64,000 bases of DNA, from positions 1 to 64,000 of the forward strand of contig CAZBED010000004.1 of assembly GCA_964490845.1 (NCBI GenBank), written 5' to 3'. The notes under the pieces were generated by a model. That model was not told where the DNA came from and ran no database searches. It saw nothing but the letters and a program-made list of their open reading frames with translations. Each line of letters starts with the position of its first letter. Positions within the stretch are counted from its first letter, which is position 1. Positions 1 through 9,357 of this stretch are shown here, piece after piece. This DNA is from JADJSS01 sp964490845 (lineage in GTDB: Bacteria; Bacteroidota; Bacteroidia; Chitinophagales; JADIYW01). The translations under genes and the position numbers were made by a program.

Positions 1-14
1 AAATAAAATGAAAA

Positions 15-242
15 ATGTCTAATATTGAGTGGCACTATAAACAGGGAGGCTTACAGTTGCCCAATGAAGCATTTACAATTTTTACGTTCTCTCTGGATGG
101 AAAAATAGCGGTGTTAGATAAAGATTTTTCTGATTCATTTGTTGCAAAATCAAATGTGAACAAAAAAGTTGTATTTCCAATGAAGGTATTTAAAAATCAA
201 CCTAAAAGCAAAGAAGCATTGGCCGCTATTACCGGTTTGTAA
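15..242 (+). CDS. Small hypothetical protein (75 aa)
   Basis: Short open frame beginning at the second of two close ATGs; the first (position 8) hits a stop after four codons. The product is soluble-looking, with no signal peptide, membrane segment or motif I recognise. It ends 12 bases before the next gene on the same strand, so the two may be cotranscribed, and the transcript probably begins left of the window. It is called a gene because of this tight spacing and ordinary amino-acid composition. Function unknown. Confidence 0.5.
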   Translation: MSNIEWHYKQGGLQLPNEAFTIFTFSLDGKIAVLDKDFSDSFVAKSNVNKKVVFPMKVFKNQPKSKEALAAITGL

Positions 243-254
243 ACTACTTGAAAC

Positions 255-899
255 ATGACTAAAAATTTCTATTTTTTAAGTGCAATTCTGCTTATTTCGA
301 AAATCGACTTTGCGCAGAACTTGTTTCAGACGGATACATTTACTTATACCATCAACCTGGATTTATCAAAAAATAATTATCTTAAATCTGTTCCCGTTGA
401 TCTGTTGAAGGGTTATTGTAAAGGCGAATGGAATGCCTATTATCCGGCTAAAGAAATGAACCAATGCCTGTATAGTGATTTTTTAAACAGGTTCAGTTAT
501 TCTGCACCACAGGCTGTAGACACTAGTTTTTGTCTTGATAATTATTGTGAAGACGGTTATTTTAATGATCTGTATGATCAATTCACCCGAAAGCTGAAAT
601 ACAGGGAAATTGTATATTTTGATCAAAAAAGTTCTTATGTGAAGAGAGAAATAGTATGGCTGCAGGTATACTACTCCATTCAGGAAGGAGATGAGTGGAA
701 ACATTATAACGGGCCATTGTTTTGGATGAATGAAATTAAAAAGTCAACTCATCCCGTTTTGGTACTGAACAAAGATGTCAGTAATCAGCAAAGAACATTA
801 GATCACACATTTATGTTTCCTGCTTTTATTGTCAACGAAAATAAACAGAAAGGAGATACTAAAAAGATTATAATAAACAATCAGACGGAAGAGCATTAA
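255..899 (+). CDS. Exported protein, tentatively GldN/PorN-like
   Basis: 214 residues with an N-terminal signal peptide ending near the FAQ at residues 19-21, so probably periplasmic. The middle and C-terminal parts recall the T9SS ring protein GldN/PorN: a 'GEWNAYYP' stretch (GldN: G-E-x-x-A-Y-x-P), then 'YFDQKSS', then 'GPLFWM' (GldN has PLFW) and 'QRTLDHTF' (GldN: RRTFDDLF). This was recognised by eye from memory of the family and similarity is modest. If correct it is a shortened, divergent paralogue, since no gldK, gldL or gldM is visible here. Its stop codon overlaps the stop of the opposite-strand gene by four bases (896-899). It could also be an unrelated secreted protein. Confidence 0.55.
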   Translation: MTKNFYFLSAILLISKIDFAQNLFQTDTFTYTINLDLSKNNYLKSVPVDLLKGYCKGEWNAYYPAKEMNQCLYSDFLNRFSYSAPQAVDTSFCLDNYCEDGYFNDLYDQFTRKLKYREIVYFDQKSSYVKREIVWLQVYYSIQEGDEWKHYNGPLFWMNEIKKSTHPVLVLNKDVSNQQRTLDHTFMFPAFIVNENKQKGDTKKIIINNQTEEH

Positions 900-1486
900 T
901 TGTAAATGCTTTTTAACTTCATCTTCATACCCAGATTCATTTCTACTATCAACGGAAAATTTTCATCATTGACATAGGTGATTTGAAAATCGCCGCCGTC
1001 GGTTACCGTCCTGCATTCAAATTCATTCGAAAAGTTATTCTGATATCCGAATGTTTGAGTATGATTGTACGGGTTCCCAAAAATGGTCATTACACCGTCT
1101 TTCTTATCTGTATAAATCTCAATCGAGCCATTTCCCTTTAATGCATTGAACATTTTTTTACTTATCAGGAAGCAGCATTCATCTTTCAGCTGTATAGTGC
1201 CACCGGTAAAGTTGCTGAATAAGCTATTAGCATTCTCTAATGCTGTTTTTGCGATATTAATAGACCCGCTTGTGTTCTCAGGGCTGCTTATCTTCCAGTC
1301 AAAATTATAGGCATCAGATTCCTCATTCATCGTCACCGTACATTCGTACTGGGTCCCGGAATAGTTTACATCGTAAACGAGTTTAGTACCCTTTCTAAGG
1401 ATTTGTTTAGGACTAATGTAAGCGGAAGTGGTGGAAGATAAAACCACCAGCACCGCAATCAGTGCAGTTTGTAAAATCTTTACCAT
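896..1486 (-). CDS. Exported hypothetical protein (196 aa)
   Basis: The protein starts with a typical signal peptide (MVKILQTALIAVLVVLSS...SAYA-like h-region, residues 1-22) and continues as a beta-rich domain with two adjacent cysteines (DECCF) near residue 105. The family is not recognised; the size and style resemble small periplasmic or surface beta-sandwich proteins of Bacteroidota. The gene converges on the preceding one with a four-base overlap of stop codons. Its own upstream region (1487-1605, 119 bases) is AT-rich and contains TAACTTTA, one base off the -7 consensus. Confidence 0.6.
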   Translation of the reverse strand: MVKILQTALIAVLVVLSSTTSAYISPKQILRKGTKLVYDVNYSGTQYECTVTMNEESDAYNFDWKISSPENTSGSINIAKTALENANSLFSNFTGGTIQLKDECCFLISKKMFNALKGNGSIEIYTDKKDGVMTIFGNPYNHTQTFGYQNNFSNEFECRTVTDGGDFQITYVNDENFPLIVEMNLGMKMKLKSIYN

Positions 1487-1605
1487 AGTTTTTAAGTAAA
1501 ACGATTAACAAGACAAGTAAAGTTACATCAATAACTGACTTAAGTCAATAGTAAAAATTTAAATATGTACGTGTAATTTGTTAAATTTCAACGATTTCCG
1601 TCAAA

Positions 1606-2556
1606 TCATGGCAAAAAATGAAGTATTTCTTTCAAAACGGCCTGTGCTGCATATTCACGGTTGGCAGCCTGCTGAATTACAATCGAACGGTTGGAGTCCA
1701 GTATATCGTCTGAAATTTCAACGTTTCTTCTGGTGGGCAGACAATGCATGAAGAATGCATTATTCGTATTTTTCAGTTTTTCCTGTGTTATCATCCAATC
1801 GTCATGTTGCCCGATTATCTTCCCATAATCTGAATAAGAACTCCAGTTTTTGGCATAAATAAAATCGGCGTCATTGAATGCTTCTTCCTGGTCGTAAATG
1901 ACAGGTGCCTTGCCGGAAAATGTTTCATTTAGTTCATATCCTTTTGGGTGGGTGATAACAAATTCGACATTTGCTTTATTCATCCATTCTGAAAATGAAT
2001 TGGCGACACACTGAGGCAGGGCTTTTATGTGTGGCGCCCAACTTAAAACCACTTTAGGTTTGGGTTTGCTGCTAAATTCACGGATTGTGATTAAGTCCGT
2101 CAGTGACTGCAACGGATGAACCGTAGCCGATTCCATATTCACTATAGGAACAGTCACGTTTTCCAGAAATTTATGAAGGATATATTCTGAATAATCTTTT
2201 TCTCTGTCTGTCAGTGAAGGAAAAGCTCTGATACCGATAATATCGGCGTATTGGGAAATAACAGCTGCGCCTTCTTTGATATGTTCTGCTTTGTCACCGT
2301 TCATAACAACGCCATCTTCATATTCCATATTCCAGCTGTCTTGGCCAAGATTGAGCACAATGGTGTTCATTCCCAAATTTTGTGCTGCTTTTTGAGTGCT
2401 TAATCTTGTTCGCAGCGATGAGTTCAGGAAAATCAATACCATTGTTTTATTTTCACCCATCTTTTTAAAATCATAAGGATTAGGCTTTAGAGCAATGGCT
2501 TTTTTCGCCAGTGCTTCCACATCATCCACATCGTTGACGGATAGAAAATTTTTCAT
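1606..2556 (-). CDS. argF': N-acyl-ornithine carbamoyltransferase (argF', acetyl- or succinylornithine type)
   Basis: Carbamoyl-phosphate-dependent transcarbamylase of arginine synthesis acting on an N-acylated ornithine. It carries the family's altered phosphate loop 'SSLRTRLSTQ' (ordinary ornithine enzymes have STRTR), plus 'HPLQSLTDL', 'KNWSSY' and the C-terminal 'HCLPTRRN'. The ATG at 2556 forms an ATGA overlap with the argD stop and yields 316 residues, matching known family members; a second in-frame ATG lies 12 bases upstream inside argD. At the position that decides substrate choice (Pro90 in the Bacteroides fragilis succinylornithine enzyme, Glu92 in the Xanthomonas acetylornithine enzyme) this protein has Ala90 in 'NGDKAEH'. 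Last gene of argC-argD-argF'. Confidence 0.93.
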   Translation of the reverse strand: MKNFLSVNDVDDVEALAKKAIALKPNPYDFKKMGENKTMVLIFLNSSLRTRLSTQKAAQNLGMNTIVLNLGQDSWNMEYEDGVVMNGDKAEHIKEGAAVISQYADIIGIRAFPSLTDREKDYSEYILHKFLENVTVPIVNMESATVHPLQSLTDLITIREFSSKPKPKVVLSWAPHIKALPQCVANSFSEWMNKANVEFVITHPKGYELNETFSGKAPVIYDQEEAFNDADFIYAKNWSSYSDYGKIIGQHDDWMITQEKLKNTNNAFFMHCLPTRRNVEISDDILDSNRSIVIQQAANREYAAQAVLKEILHFLP

Positions 2557-3683
2557 GAGTTCAGGCATTTTTTTAGTGCGTTCAGTAATTCATCTGCTTC
2601 CTGCTTTCCGATGGTGAGACTCGGCAATAAACGAATCGTATTCGGATTATTGGAACTGCCAACAAAAATATGATGTTCATAGACTAATTTATCCCGCAAT
2701 TGTTTGACGGGGAATTCAAATTCAACACCTAACATCAGTCCTTTGCCACGCACTTCTTTTACTCCTGGTAGCATACGGCATTGCTCGAGAAGGTATGAAC
2801 CCATATAATGGGCATTATCCATCAACCGCTCATTGTCTATCACTTCCAGTACGGCTATCCCTGCAGCACAGGCCAACGGCGCACCTCCGAAAGTTGTCCC
2901 AAGCATGCCATATTTTGCCTGAATTTTCGGGTGAATTAAAATGCCGGCAATAGGGAAGCCGTTACCCATTCCTTTTGCCATTGTGATAATATCCGGCTGT
3001 ACAGCTGCGTGCTGATGGGTGAAAAACTTGCCGCTTCTGCCATAACCGCATTGTATTTCATCCGCGATGAAAAGTGAATTGTTTTCCCTGCACAATTGCT
3101 GAATTTGTTGTAAAAAGTAAATGGAAGGTTCATATATACCATTCACTCCTTGTATCGGTTCGATGATAACCGCACAGATTTCATGGTCCTGAAAGGCATT
3201 TTGCAATCCAACGGTGTCCTCAAAATCAAGAAAAATTACATGAGAGTCATCGTTTACCGGTGGTTTTATTTTGGCGTTGTCTGTAACAGCCAACGCCCCC
3301 GAGGTGCGTCCATGAAATGCACCCTTAAAAGCGATAATTTTTTTTCGGTTATTTTCAAAAGAAGCAACTTTCAATGCATTTTCTACTGCTTCTGCGCCGC
3401 TGTTGCAGAGGAATAATTGATAATCGTCATAGCCTGATAAGACGCTTAATTTATCAGCCAGTTCCTGCTGCACAGGCAGATGAACGGAATTGGAATAAAA
3501 GGAGAGTTGGTGGAGTTGTGTTTCAATGCGTTGAATATAATGATTATGTGCATGACCAATGGAAATAACTGCATGGCCACCGTAAAAGTCTAAATATTTA
3601 ATGCCGTTTGAGTCGTACACATAGTTTCCTTTTCCTTTTACGATTTCAATATCAAAGAGCGGATATACGTTAAATAAGTTCAT
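2553..3683 (-). CDS. argD: Acetylornithine/succinylornithine aminotransferase
   Basis: PLP-dependent class III aminotransferase that makes N-acyl-ornithine from the semialdehyde, using glutamate. 376 residues is slightly short for the family. Visible landmarks are 'NSGAEAVENALK' (PLP phosphate binding), 'FIADEIQCGYGRSG' with the PLP-pairing Asp, 'MAKGMGNGFPI' with the Schiff-base lysine, and 'GTTFGGAPLAC'. It starts 22 bases after argC and its stop overlaps the argF' start as ATGA, so the three genes should be translated together. Cytoplasmic. Confidence 0.95.
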   Translation of the reverse strand: MNLFNVYPLFDIEIVKGKGNYVYDSNGIKYLDFYGGHAVISIGHAHNHYIQRIETQLHQLSFYSNSVHLPVQQELADKLSVLSGYDDYQLFLCNSGAEAVENALKVASFENNRKKIIAFKGAFHGRTSGALAVTDNAKIKPPVNDDSHVIFLDFEDTVGLQNAFQDHEICAVIIEPIQGVNGIYEPSIYFLQQIQQLCRENNSLFIADEIQCGYGRSGKFFTHQHAAVQPDIITMAKGMGNGFPIAGILIHPKIQAKYGMLGTTFGGAPLACAAGIAVLEVIDNERLMDNAHYMGSYLLEQCRMLPGVKEVRGKGLMLGVEFEFPVKQLRDKLVYEHHIFVGSSNNPNTIRLLPSLTIGKQEADELLNALKKCLNS

Positions 3684-3705
3684 ATTTGCTTTACGAAAAA
3701 ATAAG

Positions 3706-4671
3706 CTAATAAGCAGCAGGTTTTAATTTTAAGCCTTCTGTTTCCTCTATCCCAAATAACAGATTCATATTCTGAACGGCTTGCCCGGAAGCGCCTTTAA
3801 TCAGGTTGTCTATAATGGAAACAATCATCAGTTTGTCTTCATGTTTTTCCAGATACAACAGGCATTTATTCGTATTGACAACTTGTTTTAAGTCAATGCT
3901 TTTTGCAGAAAGTATTGTAAATGGTTCATCTTTATAAAACGTTTGGTACAGATTAGTGGCATTTTCCAAAGTTCCATCAAAATCAGTGTAAATGGTGGTA
4001 AAAATACCTCGTGTAAAATCTCCTCTGTATGGAATAAAATGAATCGGATGATGAAACGAATCCTGTAGCTGACACAGACTTTGTTTTATTTCGCTAAGAT
4101 GTTGATGCGTGAATGCTTTGTAAACCGAGATATTATCATTTCGCCAGGTAAAATGGGTGGTCTCACTCAGGGATACTCCGGCGCCGGTACTTCCCGTTAT
4201 TCCGGAAATATGGATTGCAGAATTCAACAGGCACTTATTCGCCAATGGCAATAAAGCCAGTTGAATTGCAGTAGCAAAACAACCTGGATTGGCAATTTTT
4301 GTTGCCTTTTTTATGGCAGTTTTATTTAATTCAGGTAATCCGTAAACGAAATCAGAAGGATGGTCCTTTAAGCGGAAATCATTACTCAGGTCTATGATTT
4401 TTGTACCCGTAGAAATGTTATGTTTTTCCAAAAACAGGCGTGCTTCACCATGCGGTAAGCATAAAAACAGTACATCAGCACCCGGCTTAATTTCATTGGT
4501 AAAAAACAAATCGGTGTCGCCTGATAAATCTGTATGGACATCAAAAACAGGTTTTCCGTTTTGACTTCTGCTGTAACAAAAATCAATATCAACTCCGGGA
4601 TGTCGCAATAGGATGCGTATCAGTTCACCACCCGTATACCCGGCTGCACCGATAATTCCTGCTTTTACCAT
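3706..4671 (-). CDS. argC: N-acetyl-gamma-glutamyl-phosphate reductase
   Basis: NADPH-dependent reductase giving N-acetylglutamate semialdehyde, third step of the acylated arginine pathway. The N-terminal Rossmann motif is 'GIIGAAGYTGGEL' (residues 5-17); the catalytic cysteine lies in 'NPGCFATA'; and the substrate-binding 'HQHLSEI' and 'PYRGDFTRGI' are present. 321 residues fits the short family. It is first of the argC-argD-argF' run; argB, argG and argJ/E are not in the window. The upstream sequence TATTTTAG, three bases before the ATG, is one mismatch from the -7 box. Confidence 0.95.
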   Translation of the reverse strand: MVKAGIIGAAGYTGGELIRILLRHPGVDIDFCYSRSQNGKPVFDVHTDLSGDTDLFFTNEIKPGADVLFLCLPHGEARLFLEKHNISTGTKIIDLSNDFRLKDHPSDFVYGLPELNKTAIKKATKIANPGCFATAIQLALLPLANKCLLNSAIHISGITGSTGAGVSLSETTHFTWRNDNISVYKAFTHQHLSEIKQSLCQLQDSFHHPIHFIPYRGDFTRGIFTTIYTDFDGTLENATNLYQTFYKDEPFTILSAKSIDLKQVVNTNKCLLYLEKHEDKLMIVSIIDNLIKGASGQAVQNMNLLFGIEETEGLKLKPAAY

Positions 4672-4818
4672 ATCCTAAAATAGAATAAATCAATAAGATT
4701 TTTTATTCTATATCAATGATGTTTGTGTTAATTATGAATATTGAATAAAAGAAAGAAGAATAACCGGTGCAGATTAATGTTCGTATTCGTAGAAAAAGTT
4801 GTTGGAAATGTAATTATC

Positions 4819-6126
4819 TTAACGCTTGCTCATTCCCATACCTTGCATACGTTTCATCATCACTTTCATCTGGTCGAATTGTTTGATGAACTGATTCACA
4901 TCCTGAATGGTATTTCCTGAGCCTTTTGCCAAACGTTCCCTGCGCTTACCGTTAATGATGTCCGGGTTTCTGCGTTCTTCGGGTGTCATGGAAAATATGA
5001 TGGCTTCAATTTTTTTGAAGGCATTGTCATCAATATCAATATCTTTTACCGCTTTGCCGACGCCCGGTATCATCCCCAGTAAATCCTTGATATTTCCCAT
5101 CTTTCGGATCTGGTTAATTTGCTGAAGAAAGTCTTCAAAGTCAAACTGGTTCTTGGCAATCTTCTTGCTTAAACGTTGCGCTTCTTTTTCGTCAAATTGT
5201 TCCTGCGCCTTTTCAACGAAGGAAACGATATCACCCATACCCAAAATACGCTGAGACATACGCTCCGGATAGAAAATGTCCAGCGTATCCGCCAGTTTTT
5301 CACCACGTGATACAAACTTGATGGGTTTGTTAACAGTATATTTGATAGAAAGAGCAGCACCGCCGCGTGTGTCGCCGTCTAATTTGGTTAAGACCACCCC
5401 GTCAAAGTTGATTCTGTCGTTGAATGCTTTAGCTGTATTCACCGCATCCTGACCCGTCATCGAATCCACTACAAATAAGGTTTCCTGTGGCTGAATAGCC
5501 TGTTTAACTTGTGCGATTTCGTTCATCATTTCTTCGTCAACAGCCAGCCGGCCGGCGGTATCCACGATTACTACATTCTGTCCTTTCTGTCTGGCATATG
5601 CTATCGCATTTTGCGCGATAGACACCGGATTTTTATTCTCAGTTTCAGAAAATACTTCAACACCAATTTGTTCACCCAATACTATTAACTGGTCAATAGC
5701 GGCAGGACGGTACACGTCACAGGCAACTAAAAGCGGTGTTTTATTGAGTTTTGTTTTAACATAATTGGCTAACTTTCCGGAAAAGGTAGTTTTACCTGAA
5801 CCTTGTAATCCGGAAATTAAAATTACAGCCGGATTGCCTTTGATGTTGATTTCAGTAGCTGTGCCACCCATCAACTGAGTCAGTTCATCGCTGACAATTT
5901 TTACCATTAACTGACCGGGAGAAACGGAGGTCAGCACGTTCTGCCCCATGGCTTTATCCTTAACGGTGTCGGTAAATTCTTTTGCGATTTTATAATTTAC
6001 GTCGGCGTCAACTAAAGCCCGACGTATATCTTTTACAGTTGCGGCAATATTCAGTTCCGTCAGTTTACCCTGACCTTTCAGGTTTTTGAATGCGCCTTCT
6101 AGTTTATCCTGTAAGTTTTCAAACAT
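4819..6126 (-). CDS. ffh: Signal recognition particle protein Ffh (SRP54)
   Basis: GTPase that targets nascent inner-membrane proteins together with 4.5S RNA and FtsY. 435 residues in the usual N, G and M domains. G-domain motifs are visible: G1 'GLQGSGKTT' near residues 106-114, 'DVYRPAAIDQL', G3 'DTAGRL', and G4 'TKLDGDTRGGAA'. The methionine-rich M domain ends with a 'MKRMQGMGMSKR' tail. It lies 147 bases downstream of the start of argC on the same strand, with no hairpin between, and 76 bases after the GAPDH gene. An essential housekeeping gene. Confidence 0.97.
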   Translation of the reverse strand: MFENLQDKLEGAFKNLKGQGKLTELNIAATVKDIRRALVDADVNYKIAKEFTDTVKDKAMGQNVLTSVSPGQLMVKIVSDELTQLMGGTATEINIKGNPAVILISGLQGSGKTTFSGKLANYVKTKLNKTPLLVACDVYRPAAIDQLIVLGEQIGVEVFSETENKNPVSIAQNAIAYARQKGQNVVIVDTAGRLAVDEEMMNEIAQVKQAIQPQETLFVVDSMTGQDAVNTAKAFNDRINFDGVVLTKLDGDTRGGAALSIKYTVNKPIKFVSRGEKLADTLDIFYPERMSQRILGMGDIVSFVEKAQEQFDEKEAQRLSKKIAKNQFDFEDFLQQINQIRKMGNIKDLLGMIPGVGKAVKDIDIDDNAFKKIEAIIFSMTPEERRNPDIINGKRRERLAKGSGNTIQDVNQFIKQFDQMKVMMKRMQGMGMSKR

Positions 6127-6202
6127 TGATTAGAAGTTATTGGTTGAGAAGTTGTCTGTTACAAGAAGGATAATCTCCATACTTATAACGGTAAAAAACG
6201 TA

Positions 6203-7630
6203 TTAATAATAGGTAAGACGCTGTACTTTGCCAATATATTTTGCCAGTCGTATTACCTGACGTGTGTAGCCATATTCATTATCATACCATACATACAACA
6301 CGATTGATTTGCTGTTGGGTGATAACAAAGTGGCATGAGAGTCAACAATAGATGCATGCGGATTGCCGATACAATCAGAAGAAACCAGTTCCTGAGAGGT
6401 AGAAAAGTCAATCTGTTCAACCAGTGAACCGAAAGAGCCGGCTTGTTTCAGAATCGCATTGATTTCATCAACAGATGTTACCGTTTTAGATAAGTTCAGG
6501 TTTAAGATTGCCAATGAAACATCGGGTGTCGGTACACGAACGGCATTTCCGGTGAACTTGCCGGACATTTCAGGCATTACTTTGGTAATGGCACTGGCCG
6601 CACCGGTTTCCGTAATCACCATATTCATTGGTGCAGAACGTCCGCGCCTGTATTTTTTATGGTAGTTATCCAGTAAGTTTTGATCGTTGGTATAAGAGTG
6701 AACCGTTTCCACATGTCCTGACTCAATTCCGTATACATCACTGATAACCTTAATGATAGGAGAGATGGCATTAGTAGTACAAGAAGCTGCCGTCCAAACT
6801 TTAAAATCATCCGGATGATAGTTGAGATGGTTAACTCCGTACACGATATTCGGTAAGGTTCCTTTTCCGGGAGCAGTCAGTAAAACTTTGGAAATGCCTT
6901 TTGATTTTAAGTGATTGGCTAATTTTTCAGCATCTCTCCAGATACCGGAATTATCAATCAACAGGGCATCGTTGATGCCATATTGTGTATAGTCAATTTC
7001 GGCAGGATTATCCGCTGAAATCATGTGTATGACATTACCGTTTGCTACCAGTGTTTTGTTTTCAAAATCTTCTGTTATAACGCCGCGGAATTTTCCATGA
7101 ACAGAATCCTTTCTCAGCAGTGAAGAACGTTTTTTGATTTCTTCATCGGAATTACCTCTCGTTACAATCGCTTTTAACCGCAATTGTTCGCCGTTGCCAT
7201 GCTGCTGGATGAGTTCTCTAGCCGCTAAACGGCCAATACGTCCAAATCCGAACAATACCACATCTTTCGGCTCAATAATGCGTTTATCTTTTCCAATATA
7301 ATCGGCTAATTTAGCAGCAGTAAATTCATTTACCGAAGCGAAATTGCCTTTTTCTTCAATCCACTCTTTATTCAGAGTGGCAATATCAATTCTTGAGTTG
7401 GAAATTTCGAGTTGTTCTATAGCTGTTGCGAGGGCTAAAAAATCTTCAATAGATAATGGCAGGTTGAGGTATTTTTTAGCGTATTCTTTGTTATTTAAAA
7501 CTTCTGTGTAACGGGCATCTACAATATTTCTGCGGAAAATAACCAGTTCCACGTTTCTGTCCAGCCAAAGTTTGCCGGCGATGTTAATCAGTTCGAGGGC
7601 TTTTTTTTCTTTTTCGATCCACTTGCTCAT
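6203..7630 (-). CDS. Glyceraldehyde-3-phosphate dehydrogenase, long form
   Basis: 475 residues, about 120 more than the usual enzyme. The NAD(P)-binding Rossmann motif 'GFGRIGRLAAREL' begins near residue 128, the catalytic Cys284 lies in 'SCTTNAISP', and 'HSYTNDQ' at 311-317 supplies the active-site His. The extra N-terminal 120 residues are helical and have no motif I recognise; such long GAPDH paralogues occur in Bacteroidota and probably serve a specialised or gluconeogenic role (inference). Monocistronic-looking, between rpoD and ffh on the same strand. Confidence 0.9.
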   Translation of the reverse strand: MSKWIEKEKKALELINIAGKLWLDRNVELVIFRRNIVDARYTEVLNNKEYAKKYLNLPLSIEDFLALATAIEQLEISNSRIDIATLNKEWIEEKGNFASVNEFTAAKLADYIGKDKRIIEPKDVVLFGFGRIGRLAARELIQQHGNGEQLRLKAIVTRGNSDEEIKKRSSLLRKDSVHGKFRGVITEDFENKTLVANGNVIHMISADNPAEIDYTQYGINDALLIDNSGIWRDAEKLANHLKSKGISKVLLTAPGKGTLPNIVYGVNHLNYHPDDFKVWTAASCTTNAISPIIKVISDVYGIESGHVETVHSYTNDQNLLDNYHKKYRRGRSAPMNMVITETGAASAITKVMPEMSGKFTGNAVRVPTPDVSLAILNLNLSKTVTSVDEINAILKQAGSFGSLVEQIDFSTSQELVSSDCIGNPHASIVDSHATLLSPNSKSIVLYVWYDNEYGYTRQVIRLAKYIGKVQRLTYY

Positions 7631-7697
7631 GACGTAATTTTTGAATTATAGAATGTAGTTGGAATTAATTCTTTTCAGTATTCGGAAATCGTAACGC

Positions 7698-8567
7698 TTA
7701 ATTACCAAGGTAATTTTTCAATAGTTTGCTTCTGGATGTGGCGCGAAGCTTATTGATGGCTTTGTCTTTGATTTGACGAACGCGCTCACGGGTCAATCCG
7801 AACTTTTCGCCTATATCTTCCAGCGACATCGGATGTTCTACACCGATACCGAAATAATATTTGATGACATCTTTTTGACGGTCTGTGAGTGTAGATAAGG
7901 AACGCTCGATTTCTCTTCTCAGGGATTCTAAATATTCCAGTTGCAAATCGGTACGTGGCGCTGATGTATTTTCCAAAACATCTAACAGGGAATTTTCTTC
8001 TCCTTCCTGAAACGGAGCATCCACGGATACGTGACGGGCAGCCACACCTAAAGTAGTTTCTACCTCTTCTCGGGTGATTTCGAGTATTTCTGCCAATTCA
8101 TCTGCAGAAGGTTCGCGCTCAAATTCCTGTTCTAAGTTGGAAAAAGCCTTGTTGATTTTATTTAATGAACCCACTTTATTCAGTGGTAAACGAACGATAC
8201 GGGATTGTTCTGCCAATGCCTGTAAAATAGACTGACGTATCCACCAAACTGCATAAGAGATAAATTTAAACCCTCTAGTCTCATCAAATCGCTGGGCAGC
8301 TTTTATCAAACCTAAGTTTCCTTCATTAATAAGGTCACTTAATGTCAATCCCTGATTCTGGTATTGTTTGGCCACGGAAACCACAAAACGAAGATTCGCT
8401 TTTGTGAGGCGCTCCAGTGCAATTTGGTCGCCGGCTTTGATACGCTGCGCTAAATCAACTTCTTCTTCCGGCGTTAATAAATCAACTTTTCCGATTTCTT
8501 GTAAATATTTTTCTAAGGACTGGCTTTCGCGGTTGGTAATGGATTTGGTAATCTTAAGCTGACGCAT
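7698..8567 (-). CDS. rpoD: Housekeeping RNA polymerase sigma factor (sigma-70 family)
   Basis: Primary sigma factor of the Bacteroidota type. Region 1.2 starts almost at the N terminus; region 2 shows 'RLTKANLRFVVSVAKQYQNQ' and 'GFKFISYAVWWIRQSI' (2.3-2.4); region 4.2 ends with 'GLTRERVRQIKDKAI'. At 289 residues it lacks region 1.1 and the long non-conserved insert of proteobacterial RpoD. A full promoter is visible upstream (TTG-N20-TATCTTTG, 8602-8632). This sigma is expected to be the one reading the TAnnTTTG boxes annotated across the window. Confidence 0.95.
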   Translation of the reverse strand: MRQLKITKSITNRESQSLEKYLQEIGKVDLLTPEEEVDLAQRIKAGDQIALERLTKANLRFVVSVAKQYQNQGLTLSDLINEGNLGLIKAAQRFDETRGFKFISYAVWWIRQSILQALAEQSRIVRLPLNKVGSLNKINKAFSNLEQEFEREPSADELAEILEITREEVETTLGVAARHVSVDAPFQEGEENSLLDVLENTSAPRTDLQLEYLESLRREIERSLSTLTDRQKDVIKYYFGIGVEHPMSLEDIGEKFGLTRERVRQIKDKAINKLRATSRSKLLKNYLGN

Positions 8568-8601
8568 ACTTTAATTAGATTGGATAAATTTTAAAAGTGT
8601 G

Positions 8602-8632
8602 CAAAGATAAGCATTTTTAGAGTGAATGTCAA
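8602..8632 (-). promoter_or_regulatory. rpoD promoter, TTG-N20-TATCTTTG
   Basis: On the minus strand the -33 element TTG (8630-8632) and the -7 box TATCTTTG (8602-8609) are separated by 20 bases, matching the Bacteroidota consensus TTG/TAnnTTTG. The box ends 34 bases upstream of the rpoD ATG, giving a leader of roughly 30 bases. Confidence 0.75.
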
Positions 8633-8743
8633 TATTAGACAAGTCATTCAAAGTGAATGTATTGTTAAAATTAATCCTGAAAAGAGGATGTTAAAAATCA
8701 CGGTTCACCCACGGATTTTTAGCAAAAAAATGTGCAACCGACA

Positions 8744-9355
<612 letters not shown>

Positions 9356-9357
9356 TA

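Noticed and set aside
4690..4760. ArgR-type operator upstream of argC
   Set aside because: TATGAATATTGAATA resembles an ARG box but lacks the paired TGAAT/ATTCA symmetry.
8690..8725. Possible terminator after the DinB-like gene (AAAAATC...GATTTTT)
   Set aside because: Only seven A/T-rich pairs around an 18-base loop with mismatches next to them; too weak.
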